From Mortierella sp. BCC40632 (Eukaryota; Mortierellomycota; Mortierellomycetes; Mortierellales; Mortierellaceae): DNA of 50,701 nt. Location of the stretch: assembly GCA_011634665.1 (NCBI GenBank), contig WAEK01000043.1, positions 1-50,701 of the forward strand, given 5' to 3'. A program made the translations under genes and the position numbers. The notes below the pieces were generated by a model. The model ran no database searches. It was not told the origin of the DNA and saw only the letters and a program-made list of their open reading frames with translations. Shown piece by piece: positions 1 to 12,339 of the stretch (positions are counted from its first letter, which is position 1; the number at the start of each line of letters is the position of its first letter).

Positions 1-3000
1 ATCTGCCGACGATAGAATATTCTACCATTTCAGATAAGTGGGACAGTGGATGAAACAGAGACGGCAGATATTCCAGAAATCAGATCGTCTTGTGGTACGT
101 ATTACAACTCCGAGAAAGTAGCAATAGGTTGGTGCATAGAGAGAAAATAAATTAAGGGAAATATGGGAGAGGAAAAATAGCTAAAAGAGCTTTGATAAAG
201 TAGAACGGCGGCTCATAAAACTACAGCAGAGTCAAGCTGAAGAAAGGGGAAAAAAAAAAGAGTAGGGGAGGAGCTCTGGACTTGAGAGAGGTGAAAAAGA
301 AAAGAGAGAAATTGGACTGGGAGGGATTAGACTTCTAGACTCGTCAGGTGTTTCCGGTACGCAGGGCGTGATGATCAACAGATGCCTCTCCCTGGCATCT
401 CCTTCCCCACAGCCATGCACTCACCCAGAATGCCCTTCTGCCCACACCCTTGTAGACATGGATATGGAATACAAAAGGCAGGATCAACAAACTCTGTCCT
501 CACTTCACCATGAACTAGTTCTGTCAAGAACTTTGTCCGTTTATCAAACCCTTCACAGGATGATAGGCCCATCTCTTACAATTCACGAGGCGGTTCTCTC
601 TCTGCCAAGTACGCTATCTCCATGTTGACTAGTCAAGTTCATCGGATGAGTCCCTCTTCCCTAAATCTTGAACTAATCGTTTGCGCGCAATGGCATAGAC
701 TTGTTGACTTCTGGTTTAGCTAAGGCATAGTTACTCTAGTGAGGAGCTAGCTACAGAGCTTAGTCCTACTGGCGACTAGGAAAACCTTGTAATACTAAAA
801 GTTCCACATCTATCCTTTGATCTTAATTCACCCCTTGGTCATACTCTCCAAAGCTCTAGTATGTGCTATAGGTTTAGTCGTTAGTTGGTTTCTGGAAACA
901 ATTTTTTTTTTTAGTAACAATGCCAGGTTTGTTCTACATTTTTGCAGATGAACCCTCTGAACACAATAAAACCACTTGCTGTGAGTTCAGGTGCAAACAC
1001 CGAACTGTTGAATTGAGCTCTTTCCTTTTGCAACCTCATACTCTATCTGATAGTCCCGCGATTCGGTTCACGCGTCGAAGGTTCACTTTCAGGTTCCGCT
1101 CCCTTCACTGCGATTAAGATTGAATGACCGCCAATACATTTACTCATTCGCATGCCGTGAGACCTACTTCAACGACTTCTCCATACGGAGGAAAGTGTCT
1201 AGTGTGGAAGTGCAGTTATGAGAGTAGGATCGCCCTTGAAGCCTATGAGATATCCATCAGTTCAAGGACAAAAGAAATTCATACGAAGTATAAGAAAAAG
1301 GCAGACCACAGAGAGAAAGGCTGCTCAAGTGGAAACAGCAGACAAGAGAAGACAAAAATACTGAGGGGGTATTACACTAATATCGCCGCGCTACCATTGA
1401 GTCTCCAAGTGTTCAACAGTGACATGAAATGAGTAGAAAGCAAAAGCAATCTTGACCATGCTTCTGAAGAGAAAGGGGTGGGTGAGTACACCTTAGTCTA
1501 GACTAACAAACTGCACAGGGAACTAAAGCGGACAAAAGAAGCAATGGTATGCATTCCTCAGCCTGTCTATAGATTTTTTTTCCATCGAGGGACTGACGAT
1601 ACCATGGCACAAATACATGTACTGGAGACTTGCATAGACGTCGCACCCGAACAGTACCAACTCTATTGGATGTAGTTTTTACATGACAGCGCAGAGTCGA
1701 AGAAATGTATACTACTGTGGTGTACATCATCTTTCAAGGAAGACTAAAAGAGAAATGGCGACAAACAGGACACAGACTAGCAACGAGCAATGGGGGCAGA
1801 GCACGACAGCGAATACCGACAGAGCGTGGTGGAAACAGGCGATTGTAACCAATATTCTTCTCCCTCGGCAATATTTTTGATAGGGTGCTAGCTAGTGGGT
1901 CTTAGATCTCTCTCTCCATCCTCCATCCCCTCTCGTCACTTCTACTTGACACAGAAGTCATGCTGCTTTAGCAGAACATCTCCACTTTATCACCTGCATT
2001 TCTCATGCCATGCTGAATTCATGATTGACAGAGTTTTCTGTTACAAGGTTGCTTCAAGGAGATCATACCAGCTGCAGAGATAGAGGAAAAAAAAGGAGCA
2101 TGTCTATCCTAGACAAAACCAAAGATCAGTAATCCTCTTTGGCTTCTCTAGTTTTCCTTCATTGTGTATGCCCTTCTCCCTTTATCCTTTGGTTTTCCCT
2201 TACTGAACTGAGCTCTCCTATTTCCAGCAGCCTAACTCTAATTTTTTCCTGTGAAATGCATGTTGTCCATATTTCGGAAAATGGGTGGTCTTGTGTTGCA
2301 TAGAAGCGCACCCGCAGGACTATCTAGACTCTTTCCACTCAAAAGACAGGGGTGGCAGCGGGTCATGTTTTTTAGCTCCTCGCACATACCTTTCAGGCAG
2401 TAATACTCAGTTTGTGCTACTTGATTGCGGGATGTCGGTGAGCCATGTTTTTTCTTGGTAGATCAGTGGACACAGACCCTATTTCGGTCAATGGCCAACG
2501 GTCCTGTCGACAATTGACGTTTGCACTATGGACTCATAGATCTTTTCTTTTCGAGATTGTCTAAAGCAAACCAGTCGCCACGTTCTCATAGAAACCCCCT
2601 GCTTCAGGTTCAGGGTTTCTTTCATTGGGGAGAGCATTCCTGAACGGTGAAAACCTCAGACGCATACTTTAGTCATCTCTCTCTCTCTCTCTCTTTTTTT
2701 TTTTTTTTCCTAGACTGTAGATATCTAATCGGAAACTAACCTATGGCTACTCCTCTGACAACTACCAATCTATTCCACTATTTTTATCACTAAATTGAAA
2801 TCAGTACTGCTGTGCTAGTCTACCGGGTGTTGGTTCTCTGTCCTTTGGCAATGCAAAATGAGTGCTACATGTCCTAAGTGAATCGAGAATCGGGCAAGCG
2901 TGCAAACACTTCCCCAAGAAAAAACCTAAAAGTGCATCCAAAAATTCGATCAATGATTTTTTAGATGGGATCATTCCGCATTTACTCCTCAGTTCATGAG

Positions 3001-3178
3001 TCATTCCTCATGTTGATTCGTAGAAGATCTACTTTTGCGTACTTATGTGGTTCCGACTACAAAGGTCTACTCCAGGTATTGTAGCCATTCTCCGATCGAG
3101 CAACATAGTCAAAAGTACTAACAAAAATTTTACACGGGTTTAGTACAGGGTTTTTAGTCTTTGTTCATGGGCTGATAG
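1..3178. repeat. Left arm of a giant inverted repeat
   Basis: Read as its reverse complement, this arm matches 3485-6764 almost base for base: the first bases ATCTGCCGAC reappear as GTCGGCAGAT at 6755-6764, and the inner end GGGCTGATAG pairs with CTATCAGCCC at 3485. Inside, the two arms differ mainly in homopolymer lengths (the T-runs near 909 and 2694 and the G-run near 2632). The outer ~300 bases also differ by substitutions and indels. No gene is recognisable; the ORFs are short, lack known motifs and occur twice because of the symmetry. The arm begins at window base 1, so the repeat may extend further left. Confidence 0.93.
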
Positions 3179-3484
3179 TTTCGAATCCATTGAAGTTGGG
3201 AAAAAACCTTAGATACACAGAGTACATCAGTCAATAGACATCACAATCTATCATTATAACTATTCCAGTATGTCTTTTAGGCGGTCAAATCAATGACTAT
3301 GGCCAGGCACCTTTTTCACAAATAGGCTAAAAGTTGCAAAAAATTCTCAAAGTGGACGTTCTTCAGAGCGAGAGAAATCGTGGCAGATATCCACACAGTC
3401 ATTGAAATTTATGCACGCTGTAAGTTTTGCTTGAACAACTCCTTCTACATATCCAGTCGGGACAAGGTTGTTCGTTCGTTTGAT
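3179..3484. other. Spacer of the giant inverted repeat
   Basis: These 306 bases separate the two arms and have no inverted partner. They hold no ORF of note and no recognisable site. A spacer this long is more than expected from a simple fold-back read artefact, but it does not exclude one. Confidence 0.8.
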
Positions 3485-5755
3485 CTATCAGCCCATGAAC
3501 AAAGACTAAAAACCCTGTACTAAACCCGTGTAAAATTTTGTTAGTACTTTTGACTATGTTGCTCGATCGGAGAATGGCTACAATACCTGGAGTAGACCTT
3601 TGTAGTCGGAACCACATAAGTACGCAAAGTAGATCTTCTCTACGAATCAACATGAGGAATGACTCATGAACTGAGGAGTAAATGCGGAATGATTCCATCT
3701 AAAAAAATCATTGATCGAATTTTGGATGCACTTTAGGTTTTTTCTTGGGGAAGTGTTTGCACGCTTGCCCGATTCTCGATTCACTTAGGACATGTAGCAC
3801 TCATTTTGCATTGCCAAAGGACAGAGAACCAACACCCGGTAGACTAGCACAGCAGTACTGATTTCAATTTAGTGATAAAAATAGTGGAATAGATTGGTAG
3901 TTGTCAGAGGAGTAGCCATAGGTTAGTTTCCGATTAGATATCTACAGTCTAGGAAAAAAAAAAAAAAAAAAAAAGAGAGAGAGAGAGAGAGATGACTAAA
4001 GTATGCGTCTGAGGTTTTCACCGTTCAGGAATGCTCCCCCAATGAAAGAAACCTGAACCTGAAGCAGGGGGTTTCTATGAGAACGTGGCGACTGGTTTGC
4101 TTAGACAATCTCGAAAGAAAAGATCTATGAGTCCATAGTGCAAACGTCAATTGTCGACAGGACCGTTGGCCATTGACCGAAATAGGGTCTGTGTCCACTG
4201 ATCTACCAAGAAAAACATGGCTCACCGACATCCCGCAATCAAGTAGCACAAACTGAGTATTACTGCCTGAAAGGTATGTGCGAGGAGCTAGCAAAAACAT
4301 GACCCGCTGCCACCCCTGTCTTTTTGAGTGGAAAGAGTCTAGATAGTCCTGCGGGTGCGCTTCTATGCAACACAAGACCACCCATTTTCCGAAATATGGA
4401 CAACATGCATTTCACAGGAAAAAATTAGAGTTAGGCTGCTGGAAATAGGAGAGCTCAGTTCAGTAAGGGAAAACCAAAGGATAAAGGGAGAAGGGCATAC
4501 ACAATGAAGGAAAACTAGAGAAGCCAAAGAGGATTACTGATCTTTGGTTTTGTCTAGGATAGACATTTTTTTTTTTTTTGACTTTTCCTCTATCTCTGCA
4601 GCTGGTATGATCTCCTTGAAGCAACCTTGTAACAGAAAACTCTGTCAATCATGAATTCAGCATGGCATGAGAAATGCAGGTGATAAAGTGGAGATGTCTG
4701 CTAAAGCAGCATGACTTCTGTGTCAAGTAGAAGTGACGAGAGGGGGGGATGGAGGATGGAGAGAGAGATCTAAGACCCACTAGCTAGCACCCTATCAAAA
4801 ATATTGCCGAGGGAGAAGAATATTGGTTACAATCGCCTGTTTCCACCACGCTCTGTCGGTATTCGCTGTCGTGCTCTGCCCCCATTGCTCGTTGCTAGTC
4901 TGTGTCCTGTTTGTCGCCATTTCTCTTTAGTCTTCCTTGAAAGATGATGTACACCACAGTAGTATACATTTCTTCGACTCTGCGCTGTCATGTAAAAACT
5001 ACATCCAATAGAGTTGGTACTGTTCGGGTGCGACGTCTATGCAAGTCTCCAGTACATGTATTTGTGCCATGGTATCGTCAGTCCCTCGATGGAAAAAAAA
5101 TCTATAGACAGGCTGAGGAATGCATACCATTGCTTCTTTGCTCCGCTTTAGTTCCCTGTGCAGTTTGTTAGTCTAGACTAAGGTGTACTCACCCACCCCT
5201 TTCTCTTCAGAAGCATGGTCAAGATTGCTTTGCTTTCTACTCATTTCATGTCACTGTTGAACACTTGGAGACTCAATGGTAGCGCGGCGATATTAGTGTA
5301 ATACCCCCTCAGTATTTTTTGTCTTCTCTTGTCTGCTGTTTCCACTTGAGCAGCCTTTCGCTCTGTGGTCTGCCTTTTCTTATACTTCGTATGAATTTCT
5401 TGTCCTTGAACTGATGGATATCTCATAGGCTTCAAGGGCGATCCTACTCTCATAACTGCACTTCCACACTAGACACTTTCCTCCGTATGGAGAAGTCGTT
5501 GAAGTAGGTCTCACGGCATGCGAATGAGTAAATGTATTGGCGGTCATTCAATCTTAATCGCAGTGAAGGGAGCGGAACCTGAAAGTGAACCTTCGACGCG
5601 TGAACCGAATCGCGGGACTATCAGATAGAGTATGAGGTTGCAAAAGGAAAGAGCTCAATTCAACAGTTCGGTGTTTGCACCTGAACTCACAGCAAGTGGT
5701 TTTGTGTGTTCAGAGGGTTCATCTGCAAAAAAAATGTAGAACAAACCTGGCATTA

Positions 5756-5797
<42 letters not shown>

Positions 5798-6674
5798 GAT
5801 TGTTTCCAGAAACCAACTAACGACTAAACCTATAGCACATACTAGAGCTTTGGAGTATGACCAAGGGTGAATTAAGATCAAAGGATAGATGTGGAACTTT
5901 TTAGTATTACAAGGTTTTCCTAGTCGCCAGTAGGACTAAGCTCTGTAGCTAGCTCCTCACTAGAGTAACTATGCCTTAGCTAAACCAGAAGTCAGCAAGT
6001 CTATGCCATTGCGCGCAAACGATTAGTTCAAGATTTAGGGAAGAGGGACTCATCCGATGAACTTGACTAGTCAACATGGAGATAGCGTACTTGGCAGAGA
6101 GAGAGAACCGCCTCGTGAATTGTAAGAGATGGGCCTATCATCCTGTGAAGGGTTTGATAAACGGACAAAGTTCTTGACAGAACTAGTTCATGGTGAAGTG
6201 AGGACAGAGTTTGTTGATCCTGCCTTTTTGTATTCCATATCCATGTCTACAGGGGGTGTGGGCAGAAGGGCATTCTGGGTGAGTGCATGGCTGTGGGGAA
6301 GGAGATGCCAGGGAGAGGCATCTGTTGATCATCACGCCCTGCGTACCGGAAACACCTGACGAGTCTAGAAGTCTAATCCCTCCCAGTCCAATTTCTCTCT
6401 TTCTCTTTTCACCCTCTCTCGCGTCCAGAGCTCCTCCCTTTTTTTTTTTTTTTTTCCCTTTCTTCAGCTTGACTCTGCTGTAGTTTTATGAGCCGCCGTT
6501 CTACTATCAAAGCCTCTCAAGCTTTAGCTACTATTCTCCCATCTCCCCCCTCATTTCATGCATTTCATTCTCTCCACATGCACCAACCCATTGCCACCAT
6601 CGAGTCAGTGTAACACGTACCACAAGACGATCTGGATTTTTGAACATCTGGAAGTCGTCTCAGTTGCCTCCTCT

Positions 6675-6708
<34 letters not shown>

Positions 6709-6764
6709 AACCACTGTCCTCCACTTCATTCGAAATGGCAGAGAATATTCTATCGTCGGCAGAT
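3485..6764. repeat. Right arm of a giant inverted repeat
   Basis: Reverse complement of 1-3178. It is about 100 bases longer because of expanded homopolymers and microsatellites: a 30+ nt A-run at 5758, an A-run plus GA repeat near 3955-3992, and a CT repeat near 6676-6710. The open frames here (for example from 6129) are counterparts of left-arm frames but do not stay open equally in both arms, which argues against a conserved protein. The arm runs directly into single-copy-looking DNA at 6765. Confidence 0.93.
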
Positions 6765-7835
6765 TCGATACAAAGCAGCGGACGTCAGATGTCCGATGCG
6801 ACGCTGAGATACCAACAATAAAAGCAGTAAAGAGATTACAGTGGAGATAGCGCTGGAGACGCTTCGTCTCTTCAGCTGCGCAGTGAAAAGAACACAGTCG
6901 ACCCAGGAGAGTCAGAGGCAGGACGACTAGGGGCGGCTAAAGGAGAGAGGGCAGGGAATGAAGGAAGGACCTGTAATGCAATGAAACCAGCGCCTGTTCA
7001 AATACACTGCTGGACACACTGCAACTATTCTTGGAGATCTAAATTCAGGGCAATAGACAAGCAGCGAATTACATTTTACACAGGGTTGAGCTGAGACTGA
7101 GGATACCTCTTAAGTATGGAGCCTCCTCCTGCTTCAACGTGTGCAGGGCAGCCGCTCAACTCATTTTGGGATCACCTTCCTCAAATTCAATGAGTTGCCG
7201 TCAATGACAATGATCCAAGTAGCGTTATAAGTAGGTCGAACTTTTAGATCGACTACACCATCAGAGTCCCGGTGAGAAAGAAAACAAGCGAATGGTTACG
7301 AAAAGCGTGCTGGAAAGGAAGAAAAAATCACTGCTAAGAAGTAATGGGATTGACACGTAAACTGACTTGGTTCATTGTTTACTCAACACCCGAGTATTTA
7401 CTCTCAAGCTGTTGGATGAAGATGTTCGCTACTACAAAGTGATTTTTTGTACCAATCAAACGTTCCAAGTGTCTGAACTATAGGTAAAATCGATTAACTC
7501 CTTTGGTAGCTCATCGCTGTTATCGATGGCGTCGTCCTAACAGGTACCGATGATCTGCAACAACAACAAACAATCTTCTTTCTTCTGTAGGTCTACTGGC
7601 CAATCTTCGTATCTAGCGCGCAGTTGATAAAAGGAAGTGACCTCTGTCGAAGGAACCACGCCTGACACTTTCAGTGAACTCTAGGCTAAGTGAGCCGCCA
7701 ATAACCTGAGCAATTGCGAGAAAAAAAAAGTTATGAATTCATTTGGGGTCACTGGATATTTCCCGTGCTAAGATTGCTGAACTACTAAGGGGGAGGGTTG
7801 GAGTGCAACAACAAAAATAAAAAAAGAGTCCTTTC
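6765..7835. other. Intergenic, no gene seen
   Basis: About 1.1 kb between the inverted repeat and the first convincing host gene. A short frame from the ATG at 6735 runs to 6821 but has no family signature. I see no repeat, RNA gene or promoter here that I can support. Confidence 0.5.
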
Positions 7836-8219
7836 TTATGCGCCAGTAAAAATAGTGGTGCACTCTGTGATATTTCTATAAGTGTACTTTTGGATTACTC
7901 TGTCCTCAGTACAATGATCTGGTACGCTGGCGGTGTAGGAGCATAGAGTGGCCTTGGGAGTTGATCCATCCTTCTCGCACCATTCTTTAAACTTGCATAG
8001 ATCCGTCTTGCGGCTGTCATCATACATACAATAACGAGCATTCCTGCTTGGACAGGCTGAATTACAAGCCCAAGAGTATGCACCCCAATTGGAACACCAT
8101 TCGGGTTGAATGTAAGCCCAGTCACTTCCACCCTTCTCGCAGTGAGCAAATAGATAATCTGTGGCGAAGCCAAAAGTCGCCAAGTGAAGTGTGAGGACAA
8201 GGGCGAGAGTAAACTTCAT
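7836..8219 (-). CDS. Small secreted cysteine-rich protein
   Basis: A single uninterrupted frame of 127 residues. The N-terminus (MKFTLALVLTLHLATFGFA) is a textbook signal peptide with likely cleavage near residue 19-20. The mature part of about 108 residues contains 10 cysteines, including a CNSAC group and a CKFKEWC group, and ends near a possible N-glycosylation site (NIT). This is the architecture of fungal small secreted proteins, often effectors, allergens or wall-associated proteins, stabilised by disulfides. I do not recognise a named family. A TATA-like stretch lies about 100 bases upstream on the same strand, which supports this ATG. The gene stands alone; the nearest other secreted-protein gene is 1.6 kb away on the opposite strand. 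Secretion is well supported; the function is unknown. Confidence 0.8.
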   Translation of the reverse strand: MKFTLALVLTLHLATFGFATDYLFAHCEKGGSDWAYIQPEWCSNWGAYSWACNSACPSRNARYCMYDDSRKTDLCKFKEWCEKDGSTPKATLCSYTASVPDHCTEDRVIQKYTYRNITECTTIFTGA

Positions 8220-8312
8220 GATTGCCTCTTGTTCAGCTGACGGGAAAATCTGAGCGAAGGATTGCGATGATGTAATGGAGAAAAAGAAAGAGTTTGTTTG
8301 AAAAAAAAAAAA

Positions 8313-8330
8313 ATGTATATATTTAAAAGG
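8313..8330 (-). promoter_or_regulatory. TATA-like element for the gene at 7836-8219
   Basis: On the minus strand the sequence reads TTTAAATATATACA, about 100 bases upstream of the ATG at 8219. The spacing resembles that of the TATA box ahead of the gene at 9775. Confidence 0.45.
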
Positions 8331-9669
8331 GCATCTGAGTCAGGCTCGCACTCTTACGCAAGTAGGGAGATGTGTGGGTTGGTCGGGCGGCTCAAAGGCG
8401 GTTTCCGTGTGGAGTTCGCAGAAGCTGATACGAGTCTTGATAGTTTGGAGTACAAGCTTGGGTATTGATATCGATAGGGCAGAGGTCGAATGGAGTTGAA
8501 CCGGATATATTTATACGAATATTTGGGCTTGAAGCTAACCTGCGCACTCACCATTTGTTGAACAAGCAAACGATGAAGGAAGGGGGAGGGAGAGAAAACA
8601 GAAGGAGTGGGCAGGACCTAGACGGCCATATCCGTCAGATAGACCTACGTGGGCCTGCGTACACTTGATTTTGTAGCAGAGATCCTGTAAATAGTAATAA
8701 CGAGTCGAAAGGAGAGAGCCAGAAGTATCCTACATTCATGCAACATCTTTGGTTTCTTCGTGTGGCCCTGGTACAACATCAGTGTGATGGTAACAGTGTG
8801 TTCTTAGGGTGTGGACCGACTCCGCTCCATTCTTCGGTGATTTCCATTAGCGTTGCCGAGTCTTACCCTGTCTCCTTGCCACTACATTCGTAGATTTTGG
8901 CGCAATGCTTAAAAAAGTTAGCACATCAGGTTGTACTTGTCGTGACTCCACTGTAGTCTGAACTTCTGCTAATGCGTGCATAAATGCACGCGCTTGGACA
9001 TCAGTCAATGCCTAGGTTCCAATGCTCTCACATCTTTGGCCTAGCTTTTGCCTTGCTTCTCAACACCTTCTCGTACTAAAAGCTAGCCTCTCCTTGCACA
9101 GGTCATCTGTCTATCATCAGCTCAGGCGCGTTCACAACCCAAGGATAGCATATTTTGTTTAATTCTTCACAAAAAAGAAACGTGTAGTGCAGAACCAAAG
9201 GGGTGGAGAGGCATTTTTTTCACCCCTTGGATCAGCTGCAGCTCCGGGCTGTCTCCCCTTTCAAAATGTTTGCATCTCTCAAATAATTTGCTCATGGATG
9301 GACGCTTCAACTCCTTTCTCTTCTATCCCAAATCCCTTTCTCCTTGGTTTTCTAGGTTCTGAAGATCTCAGTGTGGCATTAACTCCTTTTCTTGAGGCTA
9401 CAACATCTCCATTTCTTTAGGGAAGGAATCAATTCTTCCCCCTCCCCCCTCCCCCTCTTCCATTTCCACTTCCCCTTGTCCTGACATAGAGGTACTCCCA
9501 TACCTGGCTATGCATTCGTATCCTTCTCCCCTTCCATTGCTGACTGTCCTTCTTTGCTCATTAGCTGAAGAACACAGTGCTTGTCCAACTTGTTCATCCT
9601 TCAAGTGAGTAACCTTTTGAAAGGATCCAGCCAATGCTGCGCTAATCAGTCCTGTATTCGTAAAATACA
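8331..9669. other. Intergenic, no supported gene
   Basis: Short frames occur here (for example minus 9398-9682, which is glycine/glutamate-rich from a CCCCTCC low-complexity run at 9437-9460). None has a signal peptide, domain or codon pattern that I can defend. This is probably the shared upstream region of the two divergent secreted-protein genes. Confidence 0.45.
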
Positions 9670-9677
9670 TATAAAAG
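9670..9677 (+). promoter_or_regulatory. TATA box of the secreted-protein gene at 9775
   Basis: TATAAAAG lies 98-105 bases upstream of the ATG at 9775, in a stretch without other plausible start signals. Confidence 0.55.
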
Positions 9678-9774
9678 GGCAAAGTGTGTTAACACCACTC
9701 AATCTTTACACACCTTGCCCAGTTTTTACAAGATCTAACTCTCCAGTCACCACTAAAGAACCTTTCAGCAAGAA

Positions 9775-10702
9775 ATGATCACCCGTCCCGCTTTTGTCCT
9801 CGCCTTGACACTCGCGTCTCTCCTTGGGAAAGTCAGTGTTCTGGCTGTGTCCGACTCGTGCAAGCTCGAAAAAAACCCTAACTACATCACTGCAGCCATG
9901 TCTTTGGTGGCAGGCCTGGATAAAGACATGACCGGCAAAAATGGCAAGACCAGTGCAGAGGCTTTTTATCTATTTAACAAGGAGCGAACTTGCTTGGGGA
10001 GGGGGCATTACTCCCTCACTTTGCTATGAAGGCGTTATGGCAAAGTATGCGAAAGATCCCAACCGCTGCCCCACCTACAGTGCCCCTGAGGTGCCCGACT
10101 CGTGGGCTTTCTGCAGTTACAAGAATATGGTGGTCAAGGCCCGAGTCAAGCCGATTCTGATAGAGTTAAAGTCGTGCCCCAGCGGCAGCACCACCGACTG
10201 TGACTTTCGGACGACGGAGGTGACGACGAAGACGGCGTATGTTAAAGGCAATATAAATGTCTCTGGAACTATCTTAAAGGAAATCAACGCTGAGGCTGCG
10301 GTAGAAGCTGGTCTAACAAACGAAGTTAGATTGGAGACCAAGGATGGCTTTGCGCTGAAGCCTGGCACGACGGCCTCTCTATTTGGCGTCTCAATTATCA
10401 TTGAGACGAGTGTAGGAGAGATCAGTGTGGCTAGTGCCGATCCAAGCACCCGAGAATGCAAACCTGGTGCTTCATCTGGTCAAAGTATCCTCAACAGCTA
10501 CTTTATGAGCAAAAAATATATACCAGTTTGGGTGACTTTGACATGCACTGCCGAAGATGGCAAAGCAATTAATCATAAGAGACAGGAGGAGCAGACCCAA
10601 CCGGAAACAACGCCCTCCGATGATGATTTTTGCTACTATTTCGACTCTGAATCTAAAGGATTTTTACCTGAGCCTTGCACCTCGGAAATTACTGTGTCGT
10701 AG
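9775..10702 (+). CDS. Secreted protein, frame broken once
   Basis: The ATG at 9775 opens a signal peptide (hydrophobic core FVLALTLASLL) and about 80 residues, then hits a stop at 10027-10029. The natural continuation lies in the next frame and runs to the stop at 10700-10702, with about 230 further residues including cysteine pairs (near CPTYSAPE, CPSGSTTDC, TREC, LTC, CYYF and EPC). The switch falls in the G-rich string at 9997-10006, so one inserted or missed G explains it. The whole product would be about 308 residues, secreted and disulfide-rich. I do not recognise the family. It could be a true pseudogene, but sequencing error in the G-run is equally likely, since many frames in this window break in homopolymers. 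A TATA box is well placed upstream. Confidence 0.7.
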
Positions 10703-11360
10703 CCAGCTTGCGAGTATAGTGGTATCGACTGCTAATTGCCGGTTGCCAATACAAGAGCCAGAGGATTTTTTTCTTCTTAAACGCCCTCTTTAAATAGTAA
10801 GTAGCGCTTTTACTACTCTGAAATAGCGACATGATAAAAAAAAAAAAGGAGCCAGTCGACGTCCGTTAGACAGCTCAGTTGCTTCTTGAGATCACTTCTA
10901 GATTCTCAATTTGATCCACCCACGCTCTATCAAGGGTATGAGGTCTGCCTTCAGAAAGAAGTCAGCTATACTTTTCTGCATGCTCTCTCTCTCTCTCACC
11001 TTTTCCTTTTTCCATCAGTCCGACATACAGCGAGACGAACAAACAATTCGATACACCTCTATATCCGTGTTGGAAACAGTCAGAGGCAGCCTCAAAGGCG
11101 TGGAGAAAGAAATGGAGGGAGGGCTGATATTCTATACAGCTCTTCGCCCTCTGTCCCTTACTCTTTGGATATCAAGAGCAGTGTCTTGCTTGGATATATG
11201 ACACTGCCCCCCTCAGTCATTTTAGCCATATCTTGTTGTTCAATTGCACTTTACACTCCATCAACAACTCTCACATAGGTATAAGGAGCTTAATCATTTT
11301 GTTTATCGAATTAAAAACCGAACTTGGTGTTTATAAACGAAGAGTGAAAGTAGGAGGCAT
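10703..11360. other. Intergenic, no supported gene
   Basis: An A-run (10837) and a TC-rich stretch are the only features. Two overlapping frames at 10886-11278 have no recognisable content. Confidence 0.45.
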
Positions 11361-12006
11361 CTAGATAAGACCTAAAGCCCCTCGGCAGATACATGGCTGT
11401 CTATAGCAGCTATAGCAAAAGCGTGGGCTGACCAGATCCAATGCGTTCTGCTGACCCATCTGCTCAAGGGCAATTCGCACCTTCACGGCCTCGAGTTCCT
11501 CGTTATATTCAGGCGTTGCACTCCATCTCATGTCTTTGATAGCGTTTCTAATACTGGTATCAATATACGACTGCAATTCCTTAGCCTTGGGTTCTATTCC
11601 TAGCGGGAATTGTGATCGAGTAAAAGGGGGTCTCAGTCGCATTGTTTTGTTTGCTCTTTGGAAGCTTGCGAAGCCGTCTAATTCAGGGTCGGTCATAATC
11701 TCGAAGCGAAGATAAGCTAGAAGACCAGCGGGTGTCACCGCTGGACCGTGAGCTGTGAACACAGTCTGGATTGAAAGAGCCAAGAACATCGTGTTGAAAT
11801 ACATGGAACTCAGTTGGCGATTGAGTTGGGCGTCCTCTGGAGCTACCAAAATACACTAATAGGGCCTTCATCTTTTCGGGTTCGAGTAGCCGGGTACCCT
11901 TTGGTTCGTGGTGCGTATCCAGGTATCGAAACACTGCATCAGAAAATGACTTCAACGTTTCTGTAGGGTTGTATTGGTGATCCAAGAGCGGGAGATGGTG
12001 TGCCAT
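11361..12006 (-). CDS. Hypothetical fungal protein, frameshifted
   Basis: From the ATG at 12006 the frame begins with an HHLPLLDHQYNPTETLK segment and is coding-like to about residue 53. It then continues in another frame (from about 11850) to the stop at 11361. The switch lies near the string TATTTTGGTAGC. Together it would be about 215 residues, soluble, with no signal peptide. The C-terminus carries a compact cysteine cluster (CYSCYRQPCIC). The pattern of a helical N-terminal half followed by LTPAG-like and RPPF segments recalls uncharacterised fungal DUF proteins (I think of DUF7514), but this is only an impression. A TTAAAAAGG motif about 75 bases upstream may be its TATA element. A short intron instead of a frameshift is possible, but I see no good GT...AG pair. 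Confidence 0.6.
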
Positions 12007-12339
12007 GTTGGTTTGTGCGGAGATTCGCGTGTAATTGATTGGGGAGCAGGGAGAGAAGAGGGAGGGGATGCCCCCACCCTTTTTAAGGCTCCACTGACTC
12101 GAAGGGGTGAGTAAAATTTTCCAAAGTGGGTAAACGATTCTGTTGCACAGCCCTTCAGGTCAGCAAGTCAGCATGTTTAAGTGTTTGACACGTTGCTTTT
12201 ACCTTGGACAATCCAATAACGAGCGCAACCTTCCCTTGTTGCACAAGATAGGCGTAAATGTACTTTTTCTTCTATAAACAAATTTGGGCCCTACTATCCT
12301 TAAGGTCTGGACCGGACCCTAATGACCACGCCACAATGC

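Noticed and set aside
1503..5171. Identical-looking frames of 75 residues in both arms (1503-1730 minus and 4944-5171 plus) as a duplicated gene
   Set aside because: They mirror each other only because the arms are inverted copies. They have no recognisable motif, and neighbouring frames are not preserved between arms.
9398..9682. Minus-strand frame ending near the TATA box
   Set aside because: Its Glu/Gly-rich part comes from a low-complexity CCCCTCC run, and it overlaps the promoter of the gene at 9775.
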